Positions 35,131-44,027 of a stretch of 64,000 bases of DNA are shown in pieces. Each line of letters opens with the position of its first letter. The stretch's first letter is position 1. Made by a program: the position numbers and the translations under genes. The DNA lies in NCBI RefSeq assembly GCF_004365635.1, contig NZ_SOBH01000003.1, positions 558,001-622,000 of the forward strand. The letters are read 5' to 3'. The notes below the pieces were generated by a model that saw only the letters and a program-made list of their open reading frames with translations, did not search any database and was not told the origin of the DNA. Source of the DNA: Litoreibacter halocynthiae (lineage in GTDB: Bacteria > Pseudomonadota > Alphaproteobacteria > Rhodobacterales > Rhodobacteraceae).

Positions 35131-36138
35131 TTGACCACAAGTGAATTGACCGTGGGCGCCACGGACGCGGCCCCGTCCGAAACCCTTCTGGAGTTTCCCG
35201 ACAATCGGTTGCTGATTGACTTATGTGGAGAGTTCGACCGCAACCTTGCCCAGATCGAACAAGTCCTAGGCGTGCAAATCGTGCGACGTGGCAACCAGTT
35301 GGCCGTCATGGGCGAAGCGATGGAAAAAGCCGTCGCCGTTCTGGAGGCGCTCTATATGCGGCTGGAGGGCGGGCGCTCGGTCGAGATGGCTGATATCGAG
35401 GCCGAAATCCGCATGGGCCGGTCTGCCGACAATACCGGCATCCGTGACGGCGACCAGATCGAGATGTTCAACGCAGGCGTCGAGATCAAGACCCGCAAGA
35501 AAACCGTGGAGCCGCGCACGCAGGCCCAGAAAGACTACGTCACCTCGCTGTTCAACAACGAGCTGGCCTTCGGCATCGGCCCCGCTGGTACCGGTAAAAC
35601 TTATCTGGCTGTGGCGGTGGGCGTATCGCTGTTCATCACCGGCAAGGTCGACAAGATCATTCTGTCCCGCCCCGCTGTTGAGGCGGGGGAGCGTTTGGGC
35701 TTCCTGCCCGGTGACATGAAGGACAAAGTCGATCCTTACATGCAGCCTCTCTACGATGCGCTGAACGATTTTCTACCCGGCAAACAGACTGCCAAGTTGA
35801 TTGAGGAAAAGCGCATCGAGATAGCGCCGCTGGCCTTCATGCGGGGCCGCACGCTGTCCAACGCCTTCGTGGTGCTGGACGAGGCGCAGAACGCCACGAC
35901 CATGCAGATGAAGATGTTCCTGACCCGTCTGGGGCAGGGGTCGCGCATGGTGATCACAGGGGACCGCTCGCAGGTCGACTTGCCCCGCGGTGTCCAGTCC
36001 GGCCTGCGCGAGGCAGAGACACTGATCAAGGGCGTCAAAGGGGTGTCCTTCAGCTACTTCACCGCCAAAGACGTCGTCCGCCACCCGCTCGTCGCGCGGA
36101 TCATCGAAGCCTACGAGGCAGCAGAGGCCAAAGGGTAG
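35131..36138 (+). CDS. phoH: PhoH-family ATPase (YbeZ type)
   Basis: A 335-residue P-loop ATPase of the PhoH-like group, which works with the rRNA-processing endonuclease YbeY. Walker A is GPAGTGKT near residue 150 and the Walker B region is FVVLDEAQNA; the C-terminus TGDRSQVDLPRG is typical. I assign the start to TTG 35131, which has AGGAG six bases upstream; the longer open frame adds a Pro/His-rich tail with no family match. In related genomes ybeY follows directly; here it lies 9.4 kb further on. Confidence 0.9.
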   Translation: MTTSELTVGATDAAPSETLLEFPDNRLLIDLCGEFDRNLAQIEQVLGVQIVRRGNQLAVMGEAMEKAVAVLEALYMRLEGGRSVEMADIEAEIRMGRSADNTGIRDGDQIEMFNAGVEIKTRKKTVEPRTQAQKDYVTSLFNNELAFGIGPAGTGKTYLAVAVGVSLFITGKVDKIILSRPAVEAGERLGFLPGDMKDKVDPYMQPLYDALNDFLPGKQTAKLIEEKRIEIAPLAFMRGRTLSNAFVVLDEAQNATTMQMKMFLTRLGQGSRMVITGDRSQVDLPRGVQSGLREAETLIKGVKGVSFSYFTAKDVVRHPLVARIIEAYEAAEAKG

Positions 36139-36242
36139 GTTGGGCTGCGGATGTGGGGAGTGGCTGTTTTATGCCCTTTCTAACGAATGTCGTCGGGCTA
36201 ATAATTATTGGTGAATTTGGCCGTAGTTAAACTTCAGTCGTT

Positions 36243-37169
36243 TCAAGCTTTGGGCAGGATCAAATCCGTGCCCGATGGTCCTTGGCAAAACGCTACGCAG
36301 CTTTCGGCGAACATCTCAATTAGTCTTCGCTTAGGCCCCGATGCAAAGCCGAGTGACAGGGTGACACCGCTTGTGCTGTCGGTGATTGGCAGGCAGCGAA
36401 TGTTGCTGCCTGAATACGTCGGCACGTCCCGTGGTTTCATGTTCAAAAGGGAAATCCCGATTTTCGAGGCGACAAGTGAACGGACCATTTCCGTAGAATT
36501 TGCAGTTGCCACGATCTGAAGATCTGCGCCCCCTTGCTCAAGCAATTCCAGGTAATACCCACGCGCGGCAGGCCGGTCCAAAAGGATCAGCGGTTCACAC
36601 ACAATTTGGGAGACCGTCACAGCATCATAAGCTGCTAAGGCATGGTCAGCCGGACACAGGCAATAGGTTGGTGCATAGATAAGCGTTCGGGTCTCGATCT
36701 GTGGGTTGGGCAGTTCTTCGACAAACAGGATCATATCGAATTGTCCGTCCAGCAACCCCTGTTGGATCGAGTCATTGTCGCCTTCGGTGAATGTGAAGGC
36801 CACGCCGGGATAGGCTGCCAACATTTGTGCGGCAAGCTCTGGCAAGAAGGCAGGGGCGATTGGCGCGTTGTATCCGATTGCCAAATTTCCCGAGAGGCTG
36901 GATTGCAGGTCGGAGACATCCGTCAGCAACATATCATACCGGTCCAATAAATCATCAATGCGCCGCCCAATGTCGCGGCCCGCTGCGGTTGGAAATATCC
37001 CCTTGGCCCGTGCGCGTGTCACGAGCGCAACGCCAAAGGCGGCTTCGGCCTTATCCAAAGCGGCTGCGATTGCAGATGGCGTCACATGGGCAGCCTCGGC
37101 CGCGTGGGTGATGCTGCCATATTTCAGTGCAGCTTGAACGTAGCGCATTGCGCGGACGGACAATGTCAT
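36243..37169 (-). CDS. LysR-family transcriptional regulator
   Basis: A 308-residue LysR regulator: N-terminal winged HTH (about 5-62, GSITHAAEAAHVTPSAIAAALDKAEAAFG) and a periplasmic-binding-like effector domain (about 90-300). It is divergent from the flavoenzyme gene at 37273, with about 100 bases between, the standard arrangement for a LysR protein and its target. By that logic its effector is a methylated amine such as dimethylglycine or sarcosine (inference). Confidence 0.87.
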   Translation of the reverse strand: MTLSVRAMRYVQAALKYGSITHAAEAAHVTPSAIAAALDKAEAAFGVALVTRARAKGIFPTAAGRDIGRRIDDLLDRYDMLLTDVSDLQSSLSGNLAIGYNAPIAPAFLPELAAQMLAAYPGVAFTFTEGDNDSIQQGLLDGQFDMILFVEELPNPQIETRTLIYAPTYCLCPADHALAAYDAVTVSQIVCEPLILLDRPAARGYYLELLEQGGADLQIVATANSTEMVRSLVASKIGISLLNMKPRDVPTYSGSNIRCLPITDSTSGVTLSLGFASGPKRRLIEMFAESCVAFCQGPSGTDLILPKA

Positions 37170-37272
37170 GACTTAACCTCGGATTTTTTGAGATATTGCA
37201 TCACATAAAACTATTTTCCAAAGGATAACGCATTTGGCAGGGTGTCTCTGACCATAGATCGGGGATCGAGTC

Positions 37273-39708
37273 ATGAAATCCAGAACCAAAGTTGTCGTCA
37301 TCGGCGGTGGCATTGCCGGTTGTTCGACGTTGTATCACCTCACCCAAGAGGGGTGGTCAGATGTCGTCTTGGTCGAGCGCGATGAGCTGACGTCTGGCAC
37401 CACGTGGCATTCGGCGGCGCAGGTCACAAATTTCGGCATGGCCCAGACTATGGTTGGCCTCAAGTCCCACTCCATCGCGCTTTACAAGAAGTTGCGTGAC
37501 GATCCCGAATACCCAGTGGGCTATCACCATGGCGATGGCGGTATTCGGCTCGCCAATACCGAAGAACAAATGCAGGGCTATCGCCACTTCGCCTCTATGG
37601 CGCGCGGGATGGGAGTGGAATACGAGGTCATTGATGCGCAGGAATGTGCGCGCCGCCACCCGTTGATTACAACAACGAACCTGCTGGGCGGGCTTTGGGA
37701 CGGGCAGGACGGCGATATTGACCCCGCTCAGCTTTGCCAAGCGCTTGCCTTTCATGCGCGTAAGGCGGGCGCAGAGATCTATCGCAACACACCCGTCACC
37801 CGCCTGACGCAACACAAGGATGACACTTGGACGGTTCACACCGATCACGGTGATATTGACTGCGACTTCATCGTGAACGCCGGCGGATACCGCGTGAACG
37901 AAATTGGCGCGATGATGGGCGTGCAGCATCCTGTTGCGTCGATGGAGCACCAATATTTCATCACAGAAGACATCCCTGCCATCGCGGCGGCCGGACACCG
38001 GATGCCGCTGCTTCGCTGCCCGATCTCGGATTACTACTCGCGTCAGGAAAAGGGCGGTCTACTGGTCGGGTTCTACGAGCAGGACTGCAAAACTTGGGGG
38101 ATGGACGGGATCAGCCCAAGTTTTTCCAACGATCTTTGCCCTGATGATCTGGACCGTGTGATGGACGTTCTTGAAGGGGCGTTTGAACGCATGCCCGCAT
38201 TGGCCGAGGTCGGCATCAAACGGATCGTAAATGGCCCGATTACCTATACCATCGACGGAGCGCCATTGGTTGGTCCTATTCCGGGCAAGCGTAACGCCTA
38301 TTGCATTATCGGTCTGCGCGCAGGCTTGGGTGAAGGCGGCGGCCATGGTTGGTTGCTTGCGCAGCAGATTGTTCATGGAGAGGCCTGCTACGACACTTGG
38401 GTGACAGACCCCCGACGCTTCACCGGACATGCGACCGTTGAATTGACTGCACGAAAGTCGATTGAGGATTATCAAAACGAATTCCGTTTCCATTTCCCCC
38501 ATGAGCATCGGCCCGCAGGGCGTAATGCCAAGACAACGCCGCTGACACCTATTCTCGCTGCGGAAGGGGCAGAGTTTACCGTCGTGAACGGGTGGGAGCG
38601 CGTCGATTACATCAAACCCGCACCAGATTTTCACCCCTCGCTCAGCTTCAATTTCGATGAAGCCTTTGACGTTGTTGCTGCCGAAGTGAACAACGTTGCC
38701 ACAAATGTGGGGCTAACCGAGGTCAACGGCTTCAACCGGATCGAGATTACCGGCAAGGATCGTCACGCCTTCCTTGACCGCATGATCTGTGGGACCGTTT
38801 CGAGGCGCGGTGGGCGCGTTGGGCTTGGCTACCTGCTTAACGAACACGGGTGCATCAAGGGCGAAGCGACGGTTGCCAATCTGCCCGCCTCGGACCGGGG
38901 GCCGGATCGAATCTGGTATGGATCAGCAGCCGCGTCGGAATACCACGACATGGATTGGCTGACCGCGCATCTGAACCCGGATGAAGACGTGCAACTGCGC
39001 AGCCTGACCAATGATCACACGATCCTTGTTCTGGCAGGACCGAAGGCGCGCGCTGTTCTGTCCGAGTGCGCGCGCGGCGACTGGTCTGCCGCGTCATTTC
39101 CGTGGCTTTCAGTCCGTGAATGCACAATCGGTTTCGCACCTGCCATCGTAATGGGCGTCAGCTTTTCAGGCGAATTGGCGTATGAAATCCACGTGCCAAA
39201 CGCCTCTCTCCACGCCGCTTATCTGGCGCTAAGGGCGGCTGGTGAGACGCATGGCCTGAAACTCTTCGGGGCGCGTGCTGTTGATTCCATGCGCATGGAA
39301 AAAGGGTTCCTGCACTGGAAGGCGGATTTGATTACGGAATTTGATCCATTTGAAACGGGCCTCTCGCGCTTCGTTAAGTTGGACAAAGAAGACTTCATTG
39401 GTAAGGCCGCGCTATTGAAACGTCAGGCCGCTGGGCCACAGAGCCAGTTGGTCACGCTCAAGATTGATGCGGCCCATGCGCCAGCGCATCCGGGAGCGTC
39501 GTTGATGCAAGGCGACAAAGTGATCGGCACAATCACCTCCGGGGACTACGGCCACCGCGTAGGCATGAACCTCGCCTATGCTTTCGTCACCTCTGGTTTC
39601 AGCCAAACAGGTTCAACGATGCAGCTCGATTTGTGCGGCGAACGCGTTGCTGCGCAGGTCATCGATCCATCGCCCTATGATCCAGAATTCGCACGGATGC
39701 GGAGCTAA
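37273..39708 (+). CDS. Dimethylglycine/sarcosine dehydrogenase-like FAD and folate enzyme
   Basis: An 811-residue flavoenzyme. The N-terminal DAO domain has the dinucleotide motif VVVIGGGIAGCSTLYHL (10-26) and the SGTTWHSAAQV block where FAD is covalently bound in relatives (His at W-H). A central FAO_M segment and a C-terminal GcvT aminomethyltransferase-like folate domain (about 440-800, FLDRMICGTVSRRGGRVGLGY, then ALRAAGETHGLKLFGARAVDSMRMEKGF) follow. It would demethylate dimethylglycine or sarcosine, giving methylene-tetrahydrofolate. The region is transcribed away from a LysR gene and stands alone, without the usual betaine-pathway neighbours. Confidence 0.85.
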   Translation: MKSRTKVVVIGGGIAGCSTLYHLTQEGWSDVVLVERDELTSGTTWHSAAQVTNFGMAQTMVGLKSHSIALYKKLRDDPEYPVGYHHGDGGIRLANTEEQMQGYRHFASMARGMGVEYEVIDAQECARRHPLITTTNLLGGLWDGQDGDIDPAQLCQALAFHARKAGAEIYRNTPVTRLTQHKDDTWTVHTDHGDIDCDFIVNAGGYRVNEIGAMMGVQHPVASMEHQYFITEDIPAIAAAGHRMPLLRCPISDYYSRQEKGGLLVGFYEQDCKTWGMDGISPSFSNDLCPDDLDRVMDVLEGAFERMPALAEVGIKRIVNGPITYTIDGAPLVGPIPGKRNAYCIIGLRAGLGEGGGHGWLLAQQIVHGEACYDTWVTDPRRFTGHATVELTARKSIEDYQNEFRFHFPHEHRPAGRNAKTTPLTPILAAEGAEFTVVNGWERVDYIKPAPDFHPSLSFNFDEAFDVVAAEVNNVATNVGLTEVNGFNRIEITGKDRHAFLDRMICGTVSRRGGRVGLGYLLNEHGCIKGEATVANLPASDRGPDRIWYGSAAASEYHDMDWLTAHLNPDEDVQLRSLTNDHTILVLAGPKARAVLSECARGDWSAASFPWLSVRECTIGFAPAIVMGVSFSGELAYEIHVPNASLHAAYLALRAAGETHGLKLFGARAVDSMRMEKGFLHWKADLITEFDPFETGLSRFVKLDKEDFIGKAALLKRQAAGPQSQLVTLKIDAAHAPAHPGASLMQGDKVIGTITSGDYGHRVGMNLAYAFVTSGFSQTGSTMQLDLCGERVAAQVIDPSPYDPEFARMRS

Positions 39709-39744
39709 TCGGTACATTTCAGGAGGATTCCTAAAGCGTCGCTT

Positions 39745-39759
39745 CAAGCCCGCGGCTTG
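39745..39759. terminator. Small hairpin downstream of the flavoenzyme gene
   Basis: CAAGCC-CGC-GGCTTG, six-base perfect arms, 37 bases after the stop. There is no T-run, so termination is only possible. Confidence 0.35.
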
Positions 39760-39775
39760 TGCCGACTATCCTCGA

Positions 39776-39815
39776 TCTGCACCATTTCTGCACAACTCCA
39801 CGCGCCCATCTGCAC
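39776..39815 (+). promoter_or_regulatory. Three helically phased direct repeats upstream of the exosortase operon
   Basis: TCTGCAC occurs at 39776-39782, 39787-39793 and 39809-39815: starts are 11 and 22 bases apart, so all three face the same side of the helix. OmpR-type response regulators bind direct repeats spaced about 10-11 bases, and the operon encodes one. The last copy ends 21 bases before the exosortase ATG, so binding here could autoregulate the operon. Confidence 0.5.
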
Positions 39816-39836
39816 CACCAGCCGTGACAAAGCGGC

Positions 39837-41258
39837 ATGGAACAAAAACGCGATACCCTGCTTTGGATTGGTCTGACTGTTGCGTCAGCGCTGCTCGCCA
39901 TCGAGCCCGTTCGGTGGCTTTTTACAAGCTGGCGTGACCCGTCCTACCAGTCCTACGGCGCGGTTTATTGCATCGTGCTTGTGGGTCTGGTGGGGCTGTC
40001 CCTGAAAAGCTCCCCTCCCGGCGGGCCAGCCATCGCAGGGCGCGTTTTTGTTCTATTCCTTTTTGCCGCCCTCATCCGGCTGGCGGGCCAGATGCTGGCC
40101 ATCAACATCCTGAGCGCGCTGGCCCTGTCACTGGACGTCTTTGCCCTCGCGACAATGTTGCGTCTGGATCGCCGCAAGCTCGCGCTGTCGCCGTTCTGGA
40201 TGGCCACGTTCTTCCTGTTCGCCTTGCCGCTTGGACCGATCTTGCAGCGGGTCGCGGGGTTTCCGTTGCAGATGGTCTCGGCCGATCTGGCGTGCCAGAT
40301 GATGTCACCTTTCTTCGCGGACCTGATCTGCGAAGGCGTCCGCCTGCGCCTGAACGGCGTGGACGCCATGGTCGACCTGCCATGCTCCGGCGCGTCGGGC
40401 CTGCTGTTGATGGTCAGCCTCTGGGCCTTCCTCAACATCCTGTATCGTCCGCGCTTGCTGACCGCGTTTACGGGCGGATTGGCCGTGATCGGGCTGAGCA
40501 TTCTTGGCAACGCCTTGCGAATCAGTTTGCTGGCTGGCGGCTTGGGGCAGGGCATCGACACCATGGCGCCCACGCTCCACAACTCGATCGGGTTGGTCAC
40601 GCTGATGGTTGCAGCTGCGCCAGTCGTATTGCTCTATCGTCCCTCCGCCAAGCCCGTGCGCATGCTGCAATGGCGGCTGCCGGCATTTCCAAAGTCGCTG
40701 CACATTCCAATGGTCGCGGTGGCGTTGGTTGCTGCAATTGCCATCGTAAACGCCCCGAAACGCCCGGTGGACCTGTCTGCCCAAGTGGTCCCCGCACGCC
40801 TGCCGATGCAACTGCTAGGCGCACGGGCCGAGCCCATCGCGCTCAGCGAAACCGAGCAGCGGTATTTCACCGCCTATGGCGGCTCCGCGCAGAAGGTCCA
40901 ATACGGGCCGATGGGGCTGAACATCGTGCGCACGACCTCGCCGCTGCGCCACCTGCATTCCCCTGAAACCTGCTTGCTCGGTATGGGCTACAGCGTGCAG
41001 TTTATGGGCACGCGCTACGATCCCCTCCCGACCTCTGTCTACGAGGCAACCGGTCCGGACGGGCGGGTCTGGACCGTCGCAGTCAGCTTCATATCGGATG
41101 ACGGCCAACAGACCCCCAGCGTCGGCGAAGCTGTCTGGAGCTGGCTCGGCGGCTCCTCGCGCAGCTGGCAATCCGTGCAGCGCGTCACCCCGAAATCCCT
41201 GCCCGAACAAGACCGTATTTCCTTTGAAAATGCCGCTTTGGCGGCGCTTGACCTGTAA
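39837..41258 (+). CDS. Exosortase with fused EpsI-like C-terminal domain
   Basis: A 473-residue membrane transpeptidase/protease of the exosortase family, which cleaves PEP-CTERM-type sorting signals after export. About eight membrane helices fill residues 8-270. The catalytic residues are in family context: Cys183 in DLPCSGASG, Arg228 in GNALRIS and His248 in HNSIGL. A helix near 290-305 leads into a C-terminal periplasmic part (about 306-473) with the EpsI-like motif HLHSPETC (His374, Cys379). Such fused tails occur in some exosortase subclasses; I cannot name the subclass with certainty. Its likely substrate is the next gene's product, 21 bases downstream. Confidence 0.85.
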   Translation: MEQKRDTLLWIGLTVASALLAIEPVRWLFTSWRDPSYQSYGAVYCIVLVGLVGLSLKSSPPGGPAIAGRVFVLFLFAALIRLAGQMLAINILSALALSLDVFALATMLRLDRRKLALSPFWMATFFLFALPLGPILQRVAGFPLQMVSADLACQMMSPFFADLICEGVRLRLNGVDAMVDLPCSGASGLLLMVSLWAFLNILYRPRLLTAFTGGLAVIGLSILGNALRISLLAGGLGQGIDTMAPTLHNSIGLVTLMVAAAPVVLLYRPSAKPVRMLQWRLPAFPKSLHIPMVAVALVAAIAIVNAPKRPVDLSAQVVPARLPMQLLGARAEPIALSETEQRYFTAYGGSAQKVQYGPMGLNIVRTTSPLRHLHSPETCLLGMGYSVQFMGTRYDPLPTSVYEATGPDGRVWTVAVSFISDDGQQTPSVGEAVWSWLGGSSRSWQSVQRVTPKSLPEQDRISFENAALAALDL

Positions 41259-41279
41259 CCCGAAACGAGGACCAAACCC

Positions 41280-43301
41280 ATGCGACTTTTCTTTATCCTG
41301 ATCCCCATATTCTCCCTAAGCGCGGTCTTTTCGGCGTTTGCGTCTGACACCGACGAAGTCGCGGGACGGGTCATCGCGAATGTGGCGGGAACGTCCTATG
41401 ACCTGCCAATGCTCGACAGCAAAATCAGCGTCAACATCGAAGGCGACATGGCAACGGTTGAGGTCACGCAAAGTTTCATCAACGAAGCACATGTGCCGGT
41501 GGAGGCGGAATACCTCTTCCCGCTGAACCAGCTTGCCGCCGTTTACAGCATGGACATGCTCATCGGTGACGAGGTCATAAAGGCGAAGATCAGGGAAAAA
41601 GCCGTGGCCGAGGCCGAGTTCAAGAAGGCCGCCCAAGATGGCAAAGCCGCAGCACTTCTGACGCAGCATCGCCCCAACATGTTCACCCAAAGCATTGCCA
41701 ACTTGATGCCCGGCCTGCCGATCACCGTGACGCTGCGCTACGTGCAGATGGTGCCGAAAATCGACGGCCAGCATGAGTTGGTGATCCCGCTGATCGTTGG
41801 CCCCCGATATGAAAGTGCGGCCGTGCAACTGCCGGATGAGGACAGCGAAGACGTCCCGATGACCGCCAACTCATGGACGATCAGTGACGTGCCGGCCTAC
41901 CCGCAAGTCGTGGGGTTGGACTTGCCCGACACCTTCACGTCCGAACGGGTTGCCCTTGATCTGACGCTGACAGGCGGCGTGTCGATCTCTGATTTCGGCA
42001 GCGACACCCACCAACTTGCGGTGCAGTCGACCGGGGACGGCCTGACCGCAAAATTCGCCAAGGGCAAGGTGCTCGACAACCGCGATCTGGTTATCCGCTT
42101 CACCTTGGGCGGCGAAACTCTAGAGGCCGCCAGCCTGTCCCATACGGACGAACGCGGCGGGTTCGTGTCGCTGATGATCGAGCCGCCAGCCGTGCCGGAT
42201 GCCGCGACGATCACCCCGCGCGAGCTGGTTTTTGTGCTTGATACATCCGGCTCCATGGGTGGCCAGCCAATGGCGGCCAGCAAAAGGTTCATGGACGCGG
42301 CCCTGCGCGGGATGCGCCCCACAGATTATTTCCGCATCATTCCCTTCGCCAATCACACGCAGAATTTCTCCAGCGTGTCCAAGCAAGCGACGGCGCGCAA
42401 CATTCGCAGCGCCCGCGCCTATGTCGACAAGCTGAGCACAGGCGGTGGCACCGAGATCGACAACGCGATTCGCACTGCTTTCAGCACTCCCCAGCCTGAA
42501 AACACCATGAAGATCGTAGTTTTCCTGAGCGACGGGTATATCGGCGGCGAGGCCCAGGTGTTGCGCACAATTCGCCAACGAATCGGCAATTCCCGCATCT
42601 ATGCGTTCGGGGTCGGTACCTCGGTGAACCGCTACTTGCTGGACGCCATGGCGGATGAGGGGCGCGGATATGCCCGCTATGTCGGCGTTGACGAGGATGC
42701 CTACGAGGTTGCGGAAACGCTGGCCGCCGACCTGAAATCCCCGCTGCTGACGGATATCTCTATCGACTGGGGCGATCTTGACGTTACCGATGTCACGCCT
42801 TCCCGTCTGCCTGACTTGTTCGCGGGTAACAGCTTGCGCATCTATGCCCGCCACTCCGGCACGGGTGCGGCGGAGGTCACGCTAAAGGGGCTCGTGCAGG
42901 GACGCCAAGCCGCGATGCCGGTCAAACTGACCCTGACGGATAACGCGGAAAACGCAGCTTTACCGCTCATTTGGGCGCGCAACCGTATCGCGTCGCTCAC
43001 CCGTCAAATCGCTGTGGGCGAGCAGCCGGAAGCCGCAGACAAGGAAATCACCAAGCTGGGGCTGGAATTCTCGCTCCAAACCCAAAACACCTCCTTTGTC
43101 GCCGTGTCAGAGCAAACGGTGAATACCAGCGGGCATCAGGCCACCTTGGCAAATGTGCCGCTTCCCATGGTGTCCGGCGTCTCGAAAGAGGCCTATCCGC
43201 AGCCCTTCGCAGGATCGTCCTCGCCCGAACCTCAAGCTATTATCGGCTTCCTGCTGATCGCCGCGATGACCCTGTTCGGGTTCCGGCGGAGGGTCCGGTG
43301 A
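41280..43301 (+). CDS. VIT + VWA surface protein with PEP-CTERM-like sorting signal
   Basis: A 673-residue exported protein. The signal peptide is about 1-21. A VIT domain lies at about 30-160 (SVNIEGDMATVEVTQSF, EAEYLFPL, RYVQMVPK) and a von Willebrand A domain at about 315-490 with an intact MIDAS: D321-T-S323-G-S325, T391, D418. The C-terminus is a sorting signal: SSS-PEP (649-651), a hydrophobic helix (653-665) and RRRVR. This domain plan matches the known single targets of proteobacterial dedicated sortases, but the signal here is of exosortase type. Adhesion or metal-dependent protein binding is the likely role. Confidence 0.85.
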   Translation: MRLFFILIPIFSLSAVFSAFASDTDEVAGRVIANVAGTSYDLPMLDSKISVNIEGDMATVEVTQSFINEAHVPVEAEYLFPLNQLAAVYSMDMLIGDEVIKAKIREKAVAEAEFKKAAQDGKAAALLTQHRPNMFTQSIANLMPGLPITVTLRYVQMVPKIDGQHELVIPLIVGPRYESAAVQLPDEDSEDVPMTANSWTISDVPAYPQVVGLDLPDTFTSERVALDLTLTGGVSISDFGSDTHQLAVQSTGDGLTAKFAKGKVLDNRDLVIRFTLGGETLEAASLSHTDERGGFVSLMIEPPAVPDAATITPRELVFVLDTSGSMGGQPMAASKRFMDAALRGMRPTDYFRIIPFANHTQNFSSVSKQATARNIRSARAYVDKLSTGGGTEIDNAIRTAFSTPQPENTMKIVVFLSDGYIGGEAQVLRTIRQRIGNSRIYAFGVGTSVNRYLLDAMADEGRGYARYVGVDEDAYEVAETLAADLKSPLLTDISIDWGDLDVTDVTPSRLPDLFAGNSLRIYARHSGTGAAEVTLKGLVQGRQAAMPVKLTLTDNAENAALPLIWARNRIASLTRQIAVGEQPEAADKEITKLGLEFSLQTQNTSFVAVSEQTVNTSGHQATLANVPLPMVSGVSKEAYPQPFAGSSSPEPQAIIGFLLIAAMTLFGFRRRVR

Positions 43302-44027
43302 ATGCACGCCTCGCTGGACAAACGCGGCGTGAGTTGCAACACAAATGGCATGACAGCCCGCATCCTCATCGTTGATGACGACCCTCACATCCGCGACGTC
43401 GTGCGCATCGCGGCGGAGGCGGCGGGATATGCGACGCTGGAGGCGTCAAACGGCCGGCTTGCCCTGACCCATATCGGGCGCGAAACCATCGACCTTGTGG
43501 TGCTGGATATCGGAATGCCGCAGATGGACGGGTTCGTTTGCTGCAAGGAAATCCGCGCCAAGTCCAACGTGCCGGTCCTGTTCCTAACCGCTCAGGATGA
43601 CGAGATCGACCGCGTTCTGGGGTTCCAGTTGGGGGCGGATGACTTTGTGTCCAAACCCTTCAGTCCGCGCGAATTGGTGCTGCGGATCAAGGCCATTCTG
43701 GCCCGCGGCAAACCGCAAACCAAAGCCCTGCGGCATGGCGTGCTGGAAATGGACAGCGCGGGTCACAACTGCCGCATCGACGGCGCGCAAATGGTCCTGA
43801 CCGCGACCGAGTTCGCGCTGCTCTCCACATTGCTTGCGCATTCAGAGCAGGTCCATGATCGTAGCCAGTTGATTGATCAGGTCTATGGGCCGAACAACAC
43901 CCTGTCGGGGCGGACGGTGGACAGCCATGTCCGCAACATCCGCACCAAGGCGGCGGAACTGGGCTGCAACGATATCATCGTGACGGTCCACGGCGTCGGC
44001 GTGAAACTTGGCGCGTGCAGCCGGTGA
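43302..44027 (+). CDS. OmpR-family response regulator of the exosortase locus
   Basis: A 241-residue two-component regulator: receiver domain (about 18-130, phospho-acceptor Asp69 in VVLDIGMP, Lys in SKPFSP) and a winged-helix DNA-binding domain (about 145-238, TATEFALLSTLLAHSEQ, SGRTVDSHVRNIRTK). The ATG at 43302 directly follows the target-protein stop and has GGAGGG eight bases upstream; an internal Met17 would give the usual short N-terminus but lacks a Shine-Dalgarno. It presumably controls the operon, perhaps through the phased repeats at 39776-39815. Confidence 0.88.
   Translation: MHASLDKRGVSCNTNGMTARILIVDDDPHIRDVVRIAAEAAGYATLEASNGRLALTHIGRETIDLVVLDIGMPQMDGFVCCKEIRAKSNVPVLFLTAQDDEIDRVLGFQLGADDFVSKPFSPRELVLRIKAILARGKPQTKALRHGVLEMDSAGHNCRIDGAQMVLTATEFALLSTLLAHSEQVHDRSQLIDQVYGPNNTLSGRTVDSHVRNIRTKAAELGCNDIIVTVHGVGVKLGACSR

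Noticed and set aside
36160-36215. AACGAATGTCGTCGGGCT as another dispersed-repeat copy after phoH
   Set aside because: Only the first ten bases resemble the core; too short to claim.
37195-37235. LysR binding box between the LysR and flavoenzyme genes
   Set aside because: TTTTCC-AAA-GGATAA gives only a partial dyad; no convincing T-N11-A site.
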